This document shows positions 17,736 through 25,448 of a stretch of DNA of 64,000 nt, piece after piece. This DNA comes from Silvanigrella aquatica (GTDB taxonomy: Bacteria > Bdellovibrionota_B > Oligoflexia > Silvanigrellales > Silvanigrellaceae): NCBI RefSeq assembly GCF_001907975.1, contig NZ_CP017834.1, positions 671,407-735,406 of the forward strand. The letters are read 5' to 3'. The notes below the pieces were generated by a model, which was given only the letters and a program-made list of their open reading frames with translations, was not told where the DNA came from and made no database searches. Position 1 is the first letter of the stretch. Every line of letters begins with the position of its first letter. The translations under genes were made by a program, and so were the position numbers.

Positions 17736-18853
17736 AGCAACCATCCTAGCACAACTCTTGCAAATAATCTTTGGCTTGGATACTCACCGAGTCTTGCTCC
17801 TAACTCTTCGGTATACATACCACCTTCTACTTTAACGATTTTAGTATGAAGAAACATACCGTAGGTTCCATAGCCCTGATTGAGACCTCCCATGATGCCA
17901 AATGTATCCATTAAAGAATATTCAGCACCTAAATGAACTCTTTTTCCAAAAACGGCATTTTGTGTATTTGTGACATCGCGGATATCTGCTGCAATGGTAA
18001 TTTTGCTTCTTTTTGTTCCGTAAGTAGTGCTTATACCAGCATCTAATACAGTAGGTTCTGCTGTAGGAGGAGCGCTTCCCTCTGGAGTGGTCCAAGGATA
18101 TTGCATGCCAATATTTCTATATACAATTCCAATTTGTGTATTCGTTTCTTTATTGAGTACAAGCATCATACCTAAATCGGTACCAATGCCATCTCCTTGG
18201 TTTAAGGAATTATTAATGACTGATGAAAGAGAGCTATTAGATAGTTGTGTTTCTGCATTTAATGCGGAGATACTTAAATTTAGTTCTTTTTTTTGAATGA
18301 ATTTTCCATTCATACCAATAAAAAGTTTATTATCCCAAAAATCTCTTGCCAAAGTTAAGTAAACACCCGTTCTGTTTGCCGCGTAGATATTTGCTGTAGG
18401 AATTCCTGTTGCTGGAGCAATTCCTTCATAAGCATTCGCATTTGCTCTTTCTAAAATTCCAAGAGCTACTCTTCTAAAGATCAGTCCCGAATAATTTTGT
18501 GCTGCGGCACTATAAATACTATTTTGATTTTGTGCCAAAAATTGTATGGCACTTCCGCTGTCACTATTTGAATAACTATTAATAATTTGATTTACATTTT
18601 GTGTTGCTTCACCTTGTGGACTTGCTAAAATAATCTCGCTTATAATTCCTTTTCCTTGCGCTATTCCTGCGGGATTATAAAAAATGGCATCTTCACCCGT
18701 TGCTGTGGCAATTCCCGTATCACCGCGTCCTAAAAAATAGGCAGAGCGATATTCTCTTTGTAATTCCTGCGCGTAAATATTTTGAAAAATCAATAAAGTA
18801 ACAAATATCAGGGCAAATTTAATATTTTTCTTTTGATAACCTAATCCATCCAT
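17732..18853 (-). CDS. Outer membrane beta-barrel protein (PorV/FadL-like N-terminus)
   Basis: A 373-residue exported protein with a signal peptide ending near NIYAQ. The mature start contains YFLGRGDTGIATATGEDAIF followed by YNPAGIA, a pattern shared by PorV-, FadL/OMPP1- and TraF-type barrels. The rest alternates short amphipathic strands and Gly/Asn turns as in a barrel, ending RLFARVVLGWLL. AAGGAT precedes the ATG. It is coupled by a 4-base overlap to the lipoprotein gene downstream. The exact family was not resolved by eye. Confidence 0.72.
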   Translation of the reverse strand: MDGLGYQKKNIKFALIFVTLLIFQNIYAQELQREYRSAYFLGRGDTGIATATGEDAIFYNPAGIAQGKGIISEIILASPQGEATQNVNQIINSYSNSDSGSAIQFLAQNQNSIYSAAAQNYSGLIFRRVALGILERANANAYEGIAPATGIPTANIYAANRTGVYLTLARDFWDNKLFIGMNGKFIQKKELNLSISALNAETQLSNSSLSSVINNSLNQGDGIGTDLGMMLVLNKETNTQIGIVYRNIGMQYPWTTPEGSAPPTAEPTVLDAGISTTYGTKRSKITIAADIRDVTNTQNAVFGKRVHLGAEYSLMDTFGIMGGLNQGYGTYGMFLHTKIVKVEGGMYTEELGARLGEYPSQRLFARVVLGWLL

Positions 18854-18905
18854 GGATTATCCTTTACCGCGAAATCCTATCCGGGATGTAAAGGATATCG
18901 GAACA

Positions 18906-18937
18906 TAAAAAGGAATCTTAACATGTTAAGATTCCTT
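18906..18937 (-). terminator. 28-bp perfect palindrome, terminator of htpX
   Basis: Bases 18910-18937 form a perfect palindrome centred on ACATGT. On the minus strand it is followed by TTTT, giving a rho-independent terminator 28 bases after the htpX stop codon. The symmetry is complete, so it could also bind a dimeric protein. Confidence 0.75.
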
Positions 18938-18965
18938 AATTTCTAAAACATAATAAATGGATTTT

Positions 18966-19865
18966 TTATAATATTTGATTGTTCTGTCTTAAGGCTTGAA
19001 TTCTGACTTCAAGGGGAGGATGCGTGGAAAATATTTCGAGGAATCCTGATTTATTCGAAATTTTAAAAGCTGCGATTGATTTGGGAGTTTCTTCTCCTTC
19101 AGGCAAAGGACTGTCATAAACACGTTGTAATGCCGCAAGGGCAGCGATCATACTCGATTTACCAGCTAATTGCGCTCCTCCCAAATCGGCTTTAAATTCT
19201 CTTTGTCGTGAAAACCAAGCAATGACGATGGATCCTAAAATACTGAACAGTATTTCAAGTACGATGACAACAATCATGTTGACTAAGGGTCTAATGTCCT
19301 CTTTCACAAATTGAGTTGTTGCATAGGCAATAATTCGCGCAAAGAACATAACAAAGGCATTTACCACACCTTGAATAAGAGTCATGGTCACCATATCACC
19401 GTTGGCAATATGGGCAATTTCATGTGCAAGAACGCCTTCTCTTTCATTGCTACTCATTCGGTCGAGCAGACCGCTAGATACTGCCACCAAGGATCGGCTT
19501 TTTGAAGGGCCCGTTGCAAAAGCATTGATATCGGCACTTTCATAAATTCCGACTTCAGGAGTTTTAGGAAGACCTGCACGTTGAGCTAGTTTTGCTACTT
19601 GATTGTATAATTCTCGTTCTGTGGCGTTGCATTGCTCTGGATTTATAGGAGTGATCCCCATGGAAAACTTAGCAATCCAGCGCGAAATGGCAAGGCTAAT
19701 AAAAGCGCCTAAAAATCCCCAAACCAAGCAAAAAGCTAATAATTTGGTATAGTCCAACCCTTTGCTTGTCACGTAATGATTTACACCTAGAATAGATGTA
19801 ATGGCTGTAATTGTTATCATTACTAATATATTTACAAATAAAAACAAAAATATTCTTTTTGCCAT
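18966..19865 (-). CDS. htpX: HtpX-like membrane zinc metalloprotease (M48)
   Basis: An inner-membrane quality-control protease that degrades misfolded membrane proteins. The 299-residue protein has two N-terminal transmembrane helices (about 4-26 and 39-60), the zinc motif His148-Glu149-x-x-His152, a further pair of hydrophobic segments after it, and the third-ligand Glu region in FKADLGGAQLAG. Residues FATGPSKSRSLVAVSSGLL are typical of HtpX. It is monocistronic, ends in the palindrome terminator and is divergent from panB. Confidence 0.95.
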   Translation of the reverse strand: MAKRIFLFLFVNILVMITITAITSILGVNHYVTSKGLDYTKLLAFCLVWGFLGAFISLAISRWIAKFSMGITPINPEQCNATERELYNQVAKLAQRAGLPKTPEVGIYESADINAFATGPSKSRSLVAVSSGLLDRMSSNEREGVLAHEIAHIANGDMVTMTLIQGVVNAFVMFFARIIAYATTQFVKEDIRPLVNMIVVIVLEILFSILGSIVIAWFSRQREFKADLGGAQLAGKSSMIAALAALQRVYDSPLPEGEETPKSIAAFKISNKSGFLEIFSTHPPLEVRIQALRQNNQIL

Positions 19866-19924
19866 ATCGATACTTCCTCCTCTATCGTACTGATTTAAGT
19901 TATACTATATAAAACTCAACGAGA

Positions 19925-19952
19925 AAATGTTTAAATGCAAATTTAAACATTT
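19925..19952. repeat. Inverted repeat in the htpX-panB divergent promoter region
   Basis: The arms AAATGTTTAAAT (19925-19936) and ATTTAAACATTT (19941-19952) are perfectly complementary around a GCAA spacer. It lies 34 bases before the panB start, in the shared upstream region of htpX. It may be an operator or a leader hairpin. Confidence 0.55.
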
Positions 19953-19985
19953 ATTTTCATCATTAGTGTAAAGGTTTTATAATAT

Positions 19986-20825
19986 ATGCTTTATTCAAAT
20001 ACAAGTGTTACAAATCCATATATAAAACGAAAGAAAATACGCATTCATGATTTCCTAGAAATGAAAAAAAACGCCCAAAAAATTGCGTCAATAACTTGTT
20101 ATGATGCTACATTTGCTCGTATTATTGAAATGACAAACATACATTTTGTGTTGGTTGGGGATAGTTTAGGGCATGTCATACAAGGAAAAAACTCCACGAT
20201 ATCAGTTACATTAGAAGACGTTGCATATCATGTGAAATGTGTGAGTCAAGCTATTAAAACTCCGCTGCTTGTAGCGGACTTGCCTTTTTTAACGTCAGGA
20301 ATAAGTCGTCATGAAACCATGCACAACGCAGGTGTTTTGATGAGAGCGGGCGCTGAAGCTGTTAAAATAGAAGGAGCTACAACTGAAATTTGCGATCAAA
20401 TTCACTTTTTAACAAGCAATGGCATTCCGGTGATGGGGCATATTGGATTAATGCCACAAAGCGTTCATGCGCACAGTGGTTATCGTGTTCAGGGAAAAAC
20501 CGATTTTGATAAATCAAAACTTTTAAAACAAGCACAAAGTTTACAAGACGCAGGATGTTTTTCTTTGGTGATAGAGTTGACTCAATCTGAACTTGCTATT
20601 GATATTAAAAATAAAGTCAAAATTCCTATAATTGGCATTGGATCGGGAAATTATTGTGATGGTAATATTTTAGTATTACAAGATATGCTTGGGATGAATA
20701 AACAATTTAAACCAAAATTTTTAAAACATTATTTAGATCTTGAAGACAACATTAAAAATGCTGTGAATCATTATTGCAATGAAGTGATAGCTTCAAAAAG
20801 TGAGAATGAGCAAAATTTATTATGA
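19986..20825 (+). CDS. panB: 3-methyl-2-oxobutanoate hydroxymethyltransferase
   Basis: The first committed enzyme of pantothenate synthesis; it adds a hydroxymethyl group from methylene-THF to 2-oxoisovalerate in the cytoplasm. The 279-residue protein matches PanB along its length: KIASITCYDATFARI, FVLVGDSLGHVIQG, a metal-binding Asp in VADLPFLTSG, EAVKIEGA, HIGLMPQSVH and the catalytic Glu in LVIELTQSE. The N-terminus is about 20 residues longer than usual. It overlaps the BFD-like gene by four bases (ATGA). Other pantothenate genes are not nearby. Confidence 0.96.
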   Translation: MLYSNTSVTNPYIKRKKIRIHDFLEMKKNAQKIASITCYDATFARIIEMTNIHFVLVGDSLGHVIQGKNSTISVTLEDVAYHVKCVSQAIKTPLLVADLPFLTSGISRHETMHNAGVLMRAGAEAVKIEGATTEICDQIHFLTSNGIPVMGHIGLMPQSVHAHSGYRVQGKTDFDKSKLLKQAQSLQDAGCFSLVIELTQSELAIDIKNKVKIPIIGIGSGNYCDGNILVLQDMLGMNKQFKPKFLKHYLDLEDNIKNAVNHYCNEVIASKSENEQNLL

Positions 20826-21091
20826 CTGAAAAAAAATTATCCATTGAAGAAATTAAAGCTAAAATAAAAATTGTATGTATTTGTAAAGGAATCAAACAAG
20901 GGCGTATTTGTGAAGCTATTCAAAAGGGTGCAAATTCCGTTGAAAAAGTAAATAAACAAACAGGCAGTGGCGATGGAGGATGCAAAGCTACCCGCTGTGG
21001 GCCTGTGATTAAAAAATTAATTGAAAATAAGGGAAAAGTGATTTTAGAGCCTTATGAAACAAAAATTGACGATGATGATTATGGATTTTAA
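20822..21091 (+). CDS. BFD-like [2Fe-2S]-binding protein
   Basis: An 89-residue protein with the bacterioferritin-associated ferredoxin-like fold. Four cysteines are arranged as VCICKG near residue 20, then GCKATRC about 40 residues later, which fits the Fer2_BFD pattern for one [2Fe-2S] cluster; helices such as GRICEAIQKGANSVEKV lie between. Similar domains accompany nitrite reductases, NifU or bacterioferritin, but none of these is adjacent. Its translation is coupled to panB by ATGA overlap, so a link to PanB expression is seen, though a functional link is unknown. Confidence 0.82.
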   Translation: MTEKKLSIEEIKAKIKIVCICKGIKQGRICEAIQKGANSVEKVNKQTGSGDGGCKATRCGPVIKKLIENKGKVILEPYETKIDDDDYGF

Positions 21092-21117
21092 TTTTTTGTA
21101 ATTTAAGGAAAATACTG

Positions 21118-21363
21118 TTGAGTTGGAAATTGTATATTATTGAAACAAAAGCTGGAAAACTTTACACAGGTATTACAACAAATTTAACGAGGCGCCTTCA
21201 AGAGCATAAAAATAAAAAAAAAGGAGCTCGGTTTTTTTATTTTTCAGAACCTCAATCTGTCGTCTACGTAGAAGATCATATTTCTAGATCGTCAGCTTCT
21301 AAAAGAGAATATGAAATAAAAAAAATGAGTAGAACAGAAAAAATGATGCTTATAAAAAAATGA
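21118..21363 (+). CDS. GIY-YIG domain protein (YhbQ/UPF0213-like)
   Basis: A small 81-residue single-domain GIY-YIG protein. The motif is variant (LYIIETKAGKLYTGITTN, with YII and YTG), followed by the conserved Arg in TRRLQEHK and the metal-binding Glu in SKREYEIKKM. Stand-alone proteins of this kind show DNA-nicking activity in some bacteria but mostly have no defined role. A TTG start is used, with AAGGA about 10 bases upstream. It is the last gene of the panB run, after a 26-base gap. Confidence 0.85.
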   Translation: MSWKLYIIETKAGKLYTGITTNLTRRLQEHKNKKKGARFFYFSEPQSVVYVEDHISRSSASKREYEIKKMSRTEKMMLIKK

Positions 21364-21436
21364 AGAGTTTAATAAATTATTGTGTAACTTAAATTAAATT
21401 TGTTTATTTTTTATAAAATAAATTCTTTATTTTTTA

Positions 21437-22258
21437 CTAATCCGCTCTAAATTTAAGCATATCGAAAGAAAATGATTCCACATCATAATCTTTCATATTG
21501 TTAAGAAAAAAACTTTTGAAAGCAAAATAATATTTGAAATGATAAGCGCCTTCATTGGGATCAAAAAATGTGAAACTCTCATTAATTTTATTGTTGAATA
21601 TCATGCAAACGGCATGAGACCCTCCATCTTTTAATATATACATTATATTAAAAATAAAATGCATATTACTGTTTGCATTGTTAAATTGAGCACAGCGATT
21701 TAAAAACTCTTTAATACCATTATCATTTGATTCAATATTAACTAAAGTGCCCATGTAATTGCAATTTATTTTATTTTTTTCAAAAAACATTGTCATAACT
21801 TTTTGACTAAAAATATAACGTGGTTTATTTTTATTATAATAAGGTGTGTTTTTAATTTTTAATTCATCTAATAATAAATATTCATACTCATCTTTTTGAG
21901 AAAAGTCAGTATTTCTTGCATTTAAAATGCTTTTATATAGATGAGCGTCATTTCGGTATTTATATGTGTCATAAATGATATTTTGAATATCTCTCCAAGT
22001 TATTAATATCGGTATTATTTTTTCATGATTATTTATTTTAAGTTTTATGGCAGAAAAGATATTGTCATTAATTAATTTGATTTTTGAAATTTCTTCTAAG
22101 TAAAACTTTATGAAAAAAAGTGAATAGATATAACAAACACCACCTCTTGAAATAGATTCGCGAACTCCTGTTTTGTGATAAATATTTTCATATTTTTTAA
22201 TATATTCAAGATCTTGTTGAAATGGGAACTTTCGACTTAATATTCCGTGAAAAAACAT
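21437..22258 (-). CDS. YopT-like (C58 family) cysteine protease candidate
   Basis: A 273-residue protein with an apparent Cys-His-Asp triad in C58 (YopT/AvrPphB) order and context. Cys42 lies in SRGGVCYIYSLFFIKF, a start-of-helix nucleophile setting, His215 in DGGSHAVCMIF and Asp233 in FTFFDPNEGAYHF; the FFDPN-G motif after an HA strand is a hallmark of the family. C58 proteases in pathogens are effectors that cut host Rho GTPases or kinases. I start at ATG 22258 (AAGG eight bases upstream); a GTG three codons earlier overlaps that RBS. No signal peptide is visible, as for secreted effectors. It stands alone, is very AT-rich, and has no secretion genes nearby. The assignment rests on motif reading only. 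Confidence 0.6.
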   Translation of the reverse strand: MFFHGILSRKFPFQQDLEYIKKYENIYHKTGVRESISRGGVCYIYSLFFIKFYLEEISKIKLINDNIFSAIKLKINNHEKIIPILITWRDIQNIIYDTYKYRNDAHLYKSILNARNTDFSQKDEYEYLLLDELKIKNTPYYNKNKPRYIFSQKVMTMFFEKNKINCNYMGTLVNIESNDNGIKEFLNRCAQFNNANSNMHFIFNIMYILKDGGSHAVCMIFNNKINESFTFFDPNEGAYHFKYYFAFKSFFLNNMKDYDVESFSFDMLKFRAD

Positions 22259-22561
22259 AAGTATCACCTTTTAATTCAAGGGTATTTAAAAGTACATTTT
22301 GTATATACTTCAATATAAATTAATAGTAAAATATTTATTATGAGAGCTTTTTTTAAATACTTTTATTTTTCTAAATTTAATAGTTTATTTTGTTTTAATA
22401 TTATTCAATTTATTTTGTTTCTTATGTTAAAAATTGAACTGACACTATTTTTTTTACATAAATCAGACATATAAACACTTCAGCATGCTTTTTATATAAA
22501 AGAAAAAAAATAATTATAAACAGGGTAACTTGCATTTTGCTAAGAAATAGGAAAGAAAAGT
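22259..22561. other. AT-rich intergenic region
   Basis: About 300 bases between the protease candidate and tRNA-Trp. Nothing beyond A/T-rich sequence is seen. It should hold the promoter of the protease gene and the 3' trailer of the tRNA. An open frame running through the tRNA is not a gene. Confidence 0.5.
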
Positions 22562-22637
22562 TGGCAGGCCAGGAGGGACTCGAACCCCCAACAAGCTGAT
22601 TTGGAATCAGCCGCTCTACCATTGGAGCTACTGACCT
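22562..22637 (-). tRNA. tRNA-Trp(CCA)
   Basis: A 76-base tRNA with encoded CCA. The acceptor AGGTCAG pairs with CTGGCCT (one G-T pair), with discriminator G. The D arm is AGCTCCAATGGTAGAGC, and the anticodon stem GCTGA/TCAGC surrounds TTCCAAA, giving anticodon CCA. The T arm GGGGGTTCGAGTCCCTC is intact. Confidence 0.96.
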
Positions 22638-22650
22638 ACGCAGGATATCT

Positions 22651-22679
22651 TCGATAGCAGTTGCCGTGCATGAGGTCAA
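22651..22679 (-). promoter_or_regulatory. Sigma-70-type promoter of tRNA-Trp
   Basis: On the minus strand TTGACC (22674-22679) and TATCGA (22651-22656) are 17 bases apart, placed 13 bases before the mature tRNA. The -35 is identical to the tRNA-Leu promoter in this window. Confidence 0.65.
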
Positions 22680-22724
22680 GCTTTTGCGCGTACTGTGTTC
22701 TTCTTTTTATAATGAGGTCATTTT

Positions 22725-23180
22725 ATGTTGAAATTAGAGCATTCTGGAACAGGTGAAATCTTTTATGCCACAAAGCATTCCGCGGGGTTTGATATTTGTG
22801 CAAATCAAAATTTGACCATTCGCCCTCAAGAATGGGCTCTTGTTAAAACAGGGTTACGGATTGTGGAATCACAAGGAGCGGGCTTTGTTCAATTTGGTTC
22901 TCAGGAGCTGTTTGCTGTGCCCGAAATGCAAATTCGTCCACGCAGTGGTTTGGCATTTAAAAACGGGATTACCGTATTGAATGCGCCAAGCACGATTGAT
23001 GCGGACTATCGTGGCGAGATTATGATAACTCTTATAAATCATTCAAAAAATGACTTTATTATCAATGCAGGAGATCGTATTGCACAAGGAATTTGTTCTT
23101 TAGCTATTCATTTACCAGGGTTAAAAGTAAGAGATGTGGAACGAGGTGAGGGCGGCTTTGGTTCCAGCGGGAAAAATTGA
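22725..23180 (+). CDS. dut: dUTP diphosphatase
   Basis: Hydrolyses dUTP to dUMP, keeping uracil out of DNA and feeding dTMP synthesis; the active form is a trimer. The 151-residue protein shows the five Dut motifs: AGFDICAN, the uridine-binding PRSGLAFKNGI, the Asp/Tyr hairpin TIDADYRGEIMI, GDRIAQGI, and the C-terminal GGFGSSG that closes the active site. It has a slightly longer loop around QFGSQELFAVPE than the shortest homologues. TATAAT (22708-22713) and GAGG lie upstream. It is divergent from tRNA-Trp. Confidence 0.95.
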   Translation: MLKLEHSGTGEIFYATKHSAGFDICANQNLTIRPQEWALVKTGLRIVESQGAGFVQFGSQELFAVPEMQIRPRSGLAFKNGITVLNAPSTIDADYRGEIMITLINHSKNDFIINAGDRIAQGICSLAIHLPGLKVRDVERGEGGFGSSGKN

Positions 23181-23186
23181 GGGATG

Positions 23187-23226
23187 TTGATTATTAATCA
23201 AAAAAAATATTGACTAATCAGTCAAT
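23187..23226. promoter_or_regulatory. Two adjacent palindromes, TetR-operator-like
   Basis: TTGATTATTAATCAA (23187-23201) and ATTGACTAATCAGTCAAT (23209-23226) are both perfectly symmetric and lie between dut and the next gene. The second has the TGACT-N4-AGTCA form common among TetR-family operators. It could also act as part of the dut terminator. Confidence 0.45.
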
Positions 23227-23301
23227 AGGAGTTAATATGCCCTAACTCCAAGGGAATGCTAAAGGTAAGAAAAGTAAAATGCCCATAAAAGGCGCATTCT
23301 T

Positions 23302-23640
23302 ATGAAAGTAAAATCAAAAAAAATATCCAATAATATTAAGATTATAAAATTTAAGAAAAATTCTACTACTTCGCTAAAAAGAACGCTTTATTTTTTACCT
23401 TCCTCCGTCCCCTTTAATGAAAAACCTTTTGCTGCATTAAAGAATATTTGTGCCACTATACAAGATGTATTTAGGTACCTTGAGACACAAAAAATAGATA
23501 AAATTATATTTCACCCGATGACGACGTCACGGACAAGACGCCAGATTTTAAGGTGGGCAATAGTATACAAGCCTAATATTATTGAAAAATTTACACTTAA
23601 ATTCCCCTCAAAAAATGCTGATTTCCATAAAATTGCTTAA
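23302..23640 (+). CDS. Small basic hypothetical protein
   Basis: A 112-residue Lys/Ile-rich soluble protein without a signal peptide. The N-terminal 30 residues are strongly basic (KVKSKKISNNIKIIKFKKN). The central part (PFAALKNICATIQDVFRYLE) is predicted helical and is followed by SRTRRQILRWAI. I recognise no family. It is followed at once by an AT-rich hairpin that could terminate it, and preceded by a pair of palindromes, so it looks like a separately regulated single gene. Confidence 0.6.
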   Translation: MKVKSKKISNNIKIIKFKKNSTTSLKRTLYFLPSSVPFNEKPFAALKNICATIQDVFRYLETQKIDKIIFHPMTTSRTRRQILRWAIVYKPNIIEKFTLKFPSKNADFHKIA

Positions 23641-23641
23641 G

Positions 23642-23662
23642 AAAAATGAATGAATCATTTTT
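23642..23662 (+). terminator. AT-rich hairpin, possible terminator
   Basis: AAAAATGA (23642-23649) and TCATTTTT (23655-23662) form an 8-bp stem with a 5-base loop and a T run in the 3' arm, starting one base after a stop codon. The weak A/T stem limits confidence. Confidence 0.45.
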
Positions 23663-23754
23663 ATATATAGGAAAAATTTCGCATTTCAATCACCTTGCCC
23701 TTTCTTTAAGGGTTGGTACAATGAAAAAAGAGTCGGATTTGAGGGTTCTTAAGA

Positions 23755-24015
23755 ATGAATTTATTAATAAATGAATACAGTTACGAGAAGTTAAAAAAAT
23801 TTCATAGAGTAAAATCATTAAAAGAAATCCCCACTTCAGAAATAATACACCCCATTTTTGAAGACGAAACGATTTCTAAAATAAAAGAAAATATAAATTC
23901 ATATATTAAGTTAGAACAAATACGGATGAAAAAAATCGAATATTTAACCCATCTTCTCGACAAAATTGAGAAAAAAGTAGTTCAAAAAAAAAATTATAAA
24001 TTAAATAGGCAATAA
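23755..24015 (+). CDS. Small helical hypothetical protein upstream of aroQ
   Basis: An 86-residue, charged, probably helical protein. The C-terminal half (IKLEQIRMKKIEYLTHLLDK) has a coiled-coil pattern. No family is recognised. It starts a tight gene run: aroQ begins one base after its stop codon, then a J-domain protein, manA and an MglA-like gene follow with overlaps. Position alone suggests co-expression with aroQ; nothing in the sequence shows its job. Confidence 0.6.
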   Translation: MNLLINEYSYEKLKKFHRVKSLKEIPTSEIIHPIFEDETISKIKENINSYIKLEQIRMKKIEYLTHLLDKIEKKVVQKKNYKLNRQ

Positions 24016-24016
24016 A

Positions 24017-24529
24017 ATGAATAGAGTTCTTTTTATAAATGGTCCTAATCTTGGTATATTAGGCAAAAGGCAAGTGCAAATATATGGCTCAGAAACTTTG
24101 CATGAAATAACTGAAAAATTAATAAAAATTGCTAAAAAAAATGAAATTATTATTGAGGATTTTCAAAATAATATTGAAGGTGAAATTGTTTCATTTTTAA
24201 ATAATAATTTTGTTGAATATTTTTACAATGGTGATAAATTTAATATAAATAAAAAATCAAATCAAAAATTAAAGCATAAATTAATTGGGATTATTATAAA
24301 TCCCGGTGCTTATACTCATACAAGTATAGCCATACGTGATGCCTTAGAGGTATTTCATCATGAAAAGATTCCTATTTTTGAAGTTCATATTAGTAACATT
24401 TTTGCTAGGGAAGAATTTCGACATATGTCATATGTCAGTCCTATTGCAACGGGAGTGATTTCGGGGCTAGGATCATTTGGGTATGAAGTTGCATTAAATA
24501 AAATCATAGAAATGGAAAAAAATGCTTGA
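24017..24529 (+). CDS. aroQ: 3-dehydroquinate dehydratase, type II, with an insertion
   Basis: Converts 3-dehydroquinate to 3-dehydroshikimate in the shikimate pathway as a dodecamer. Active-site elements are present: NGPNLGILGKRQVQIYG with the Arg and Tyr of the mobile loop, NPGAYTHTSIAIRDAL with the substrate-binding Asn, EVHISN with the His and the C-terminal Arg region REEFRHMSYVS. The length of 170 residues exceeds the usual 140-150 because of a Lys/Asn-rich insertion of roughly 20 residues after FLNNNF, before GIIINPG. The usual SNHEG motif reads NNIEG, so the His is replaced by Ile. It overlaps the J-domain gene by 8 bases. Confidence 0.9.
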   Translation: MNRVLFINGPNLGILGKRQVQIYGSETLHEITEKLIKIAKKNEIIIEDFQNNIEGEIVSFLNNNFVEYFYNGDKFNINKKSNQKLKHKLIGIIINPGAYTHTSIAIRDALEVFHHEKIPIFEVHISNIFAREEFRHMSYVSPIATGVISGLGSFGYEVALNKIIEMEKNA

Positions 24530-25448
24530 TCATTTGTTACAAATGATTTCTATTGAAAGCCTTATATTTTCATTTAAAGAACAAGATTTATTTCAAGAAT
24601 TTAATCTACATCACGAGACGTATGCCCTAAGAGCGGCAAAGGTAACAAAAGTTTCCGATTCTGATATTTTGAAAAATATCTTACCAAAAGAATTATCTAG
24701 TAAAATGTTTGGAGCTGGTAATTTAAATCTTTTGGCTTTTATATTTGCATTAAGGCATAAAATATTACAGCTTAATTTACTATTTCATTTATCAGCACTT
24801 AAGAATAACAACCATCATTCTTTTAATGAAGTAAAAGATGAATTATGTGCTATATTTGGTGAAGAAATTTTTAATCAGTATAATTTACTGTTTAATATGC
24901 TTATGCCCCCTTTTTGGGGAAAAGATAAAAAGCTTCCCATTCTAGGATTTTCATCAGTGGGATGCCATTTTGTCATGAGAGACATATCGCTTTGCAGAGC
25001 ATTTGACGCTTATAATCTCCCTTATTGCAATCAGTTGGCAAGAGGCTTGTTTTGCGTGAAGCATTCGATTGAGAATTTTTGGACACAAAAAGTCCCAGAA
25101 GAGGCCTCAGTTCAAGCAAAACTCTCTCAATTTTATATAAATCCCAATAATTTTTCACAGTTTGACGAAGAAACTTTGAAAAGGTTAATTCAAAACTTTT
25201 TTAGGCATTTTGAGCGTTCACAGGCAGAGAATTTTAGTATTCCTATGGATTCTACAAAAATTAACTTTTTGTTAGAATTTTATAGCTTTTCTTCTCTTGA
25301 AGAATTAAAAAAGGAAGGCAGTACGGAGTTGCGGAGGCGCTTTATTGAGTTGGCTAAGCATCATCATCCTGATATAGGTGGATCCCATGAGCATTTTCGA
25401 GAAGCTCGTGAATACTATGAAAGTTTAAGAGAGATATTAGAAAAATGA
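24522..25448 (+). CDS. Protein with a C-terminal J domain
   Basis: A 308-residue protein whose last 60 residues form a J domain: LRRRFIELAKHHHPDIGGS, with the HPD motif at 282-284 that stimulates Hsp70 (DnaK) ATPase. The N-terminal 240 residues do not match a family I know; they are mostly helical and contain several Cys/His pairs around NLPYCNQLARGLFCVKH. A C-terminal J domain is unlike classical DnaJ and suggests a specialised co-chaperone that brings DnaK to a specific client. It overlaps aroQ by 8 bases and manA by 4. Confidence 0.78.
   Translation: MLDHLLQMISIESLIFSFKEQDLFQEFNLHHETYALRAAKVTKVSDSDILKNILPKELSSKMFGAGNLNLLAFIFALRHKILQLNLLFHLSALKNNNHHSFNEVKDELCAIFGEEIFNQYNLLFNMLMPPFWGKDKKLPILGFSSVGCHFVMRDISLCRAFDAYNLPYCNQLARGLFCVKHSIENFWTQKVPEEASVQAKLSQFYINPNNFSQFDEETLKRLIQNFFRHFERSQAENFSIPMDSTKINFLLEFYSFSSLEELKKEGSTELRRRFIELAKHHHPDIGGSHEHFREAREYYESLREILEK

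Noticed and set aside
22422-22679. 85-codon open frame across tRNA-Trp
   Set aside because: It overlaps the whole tRNA gene and its promoter, with no RBS.
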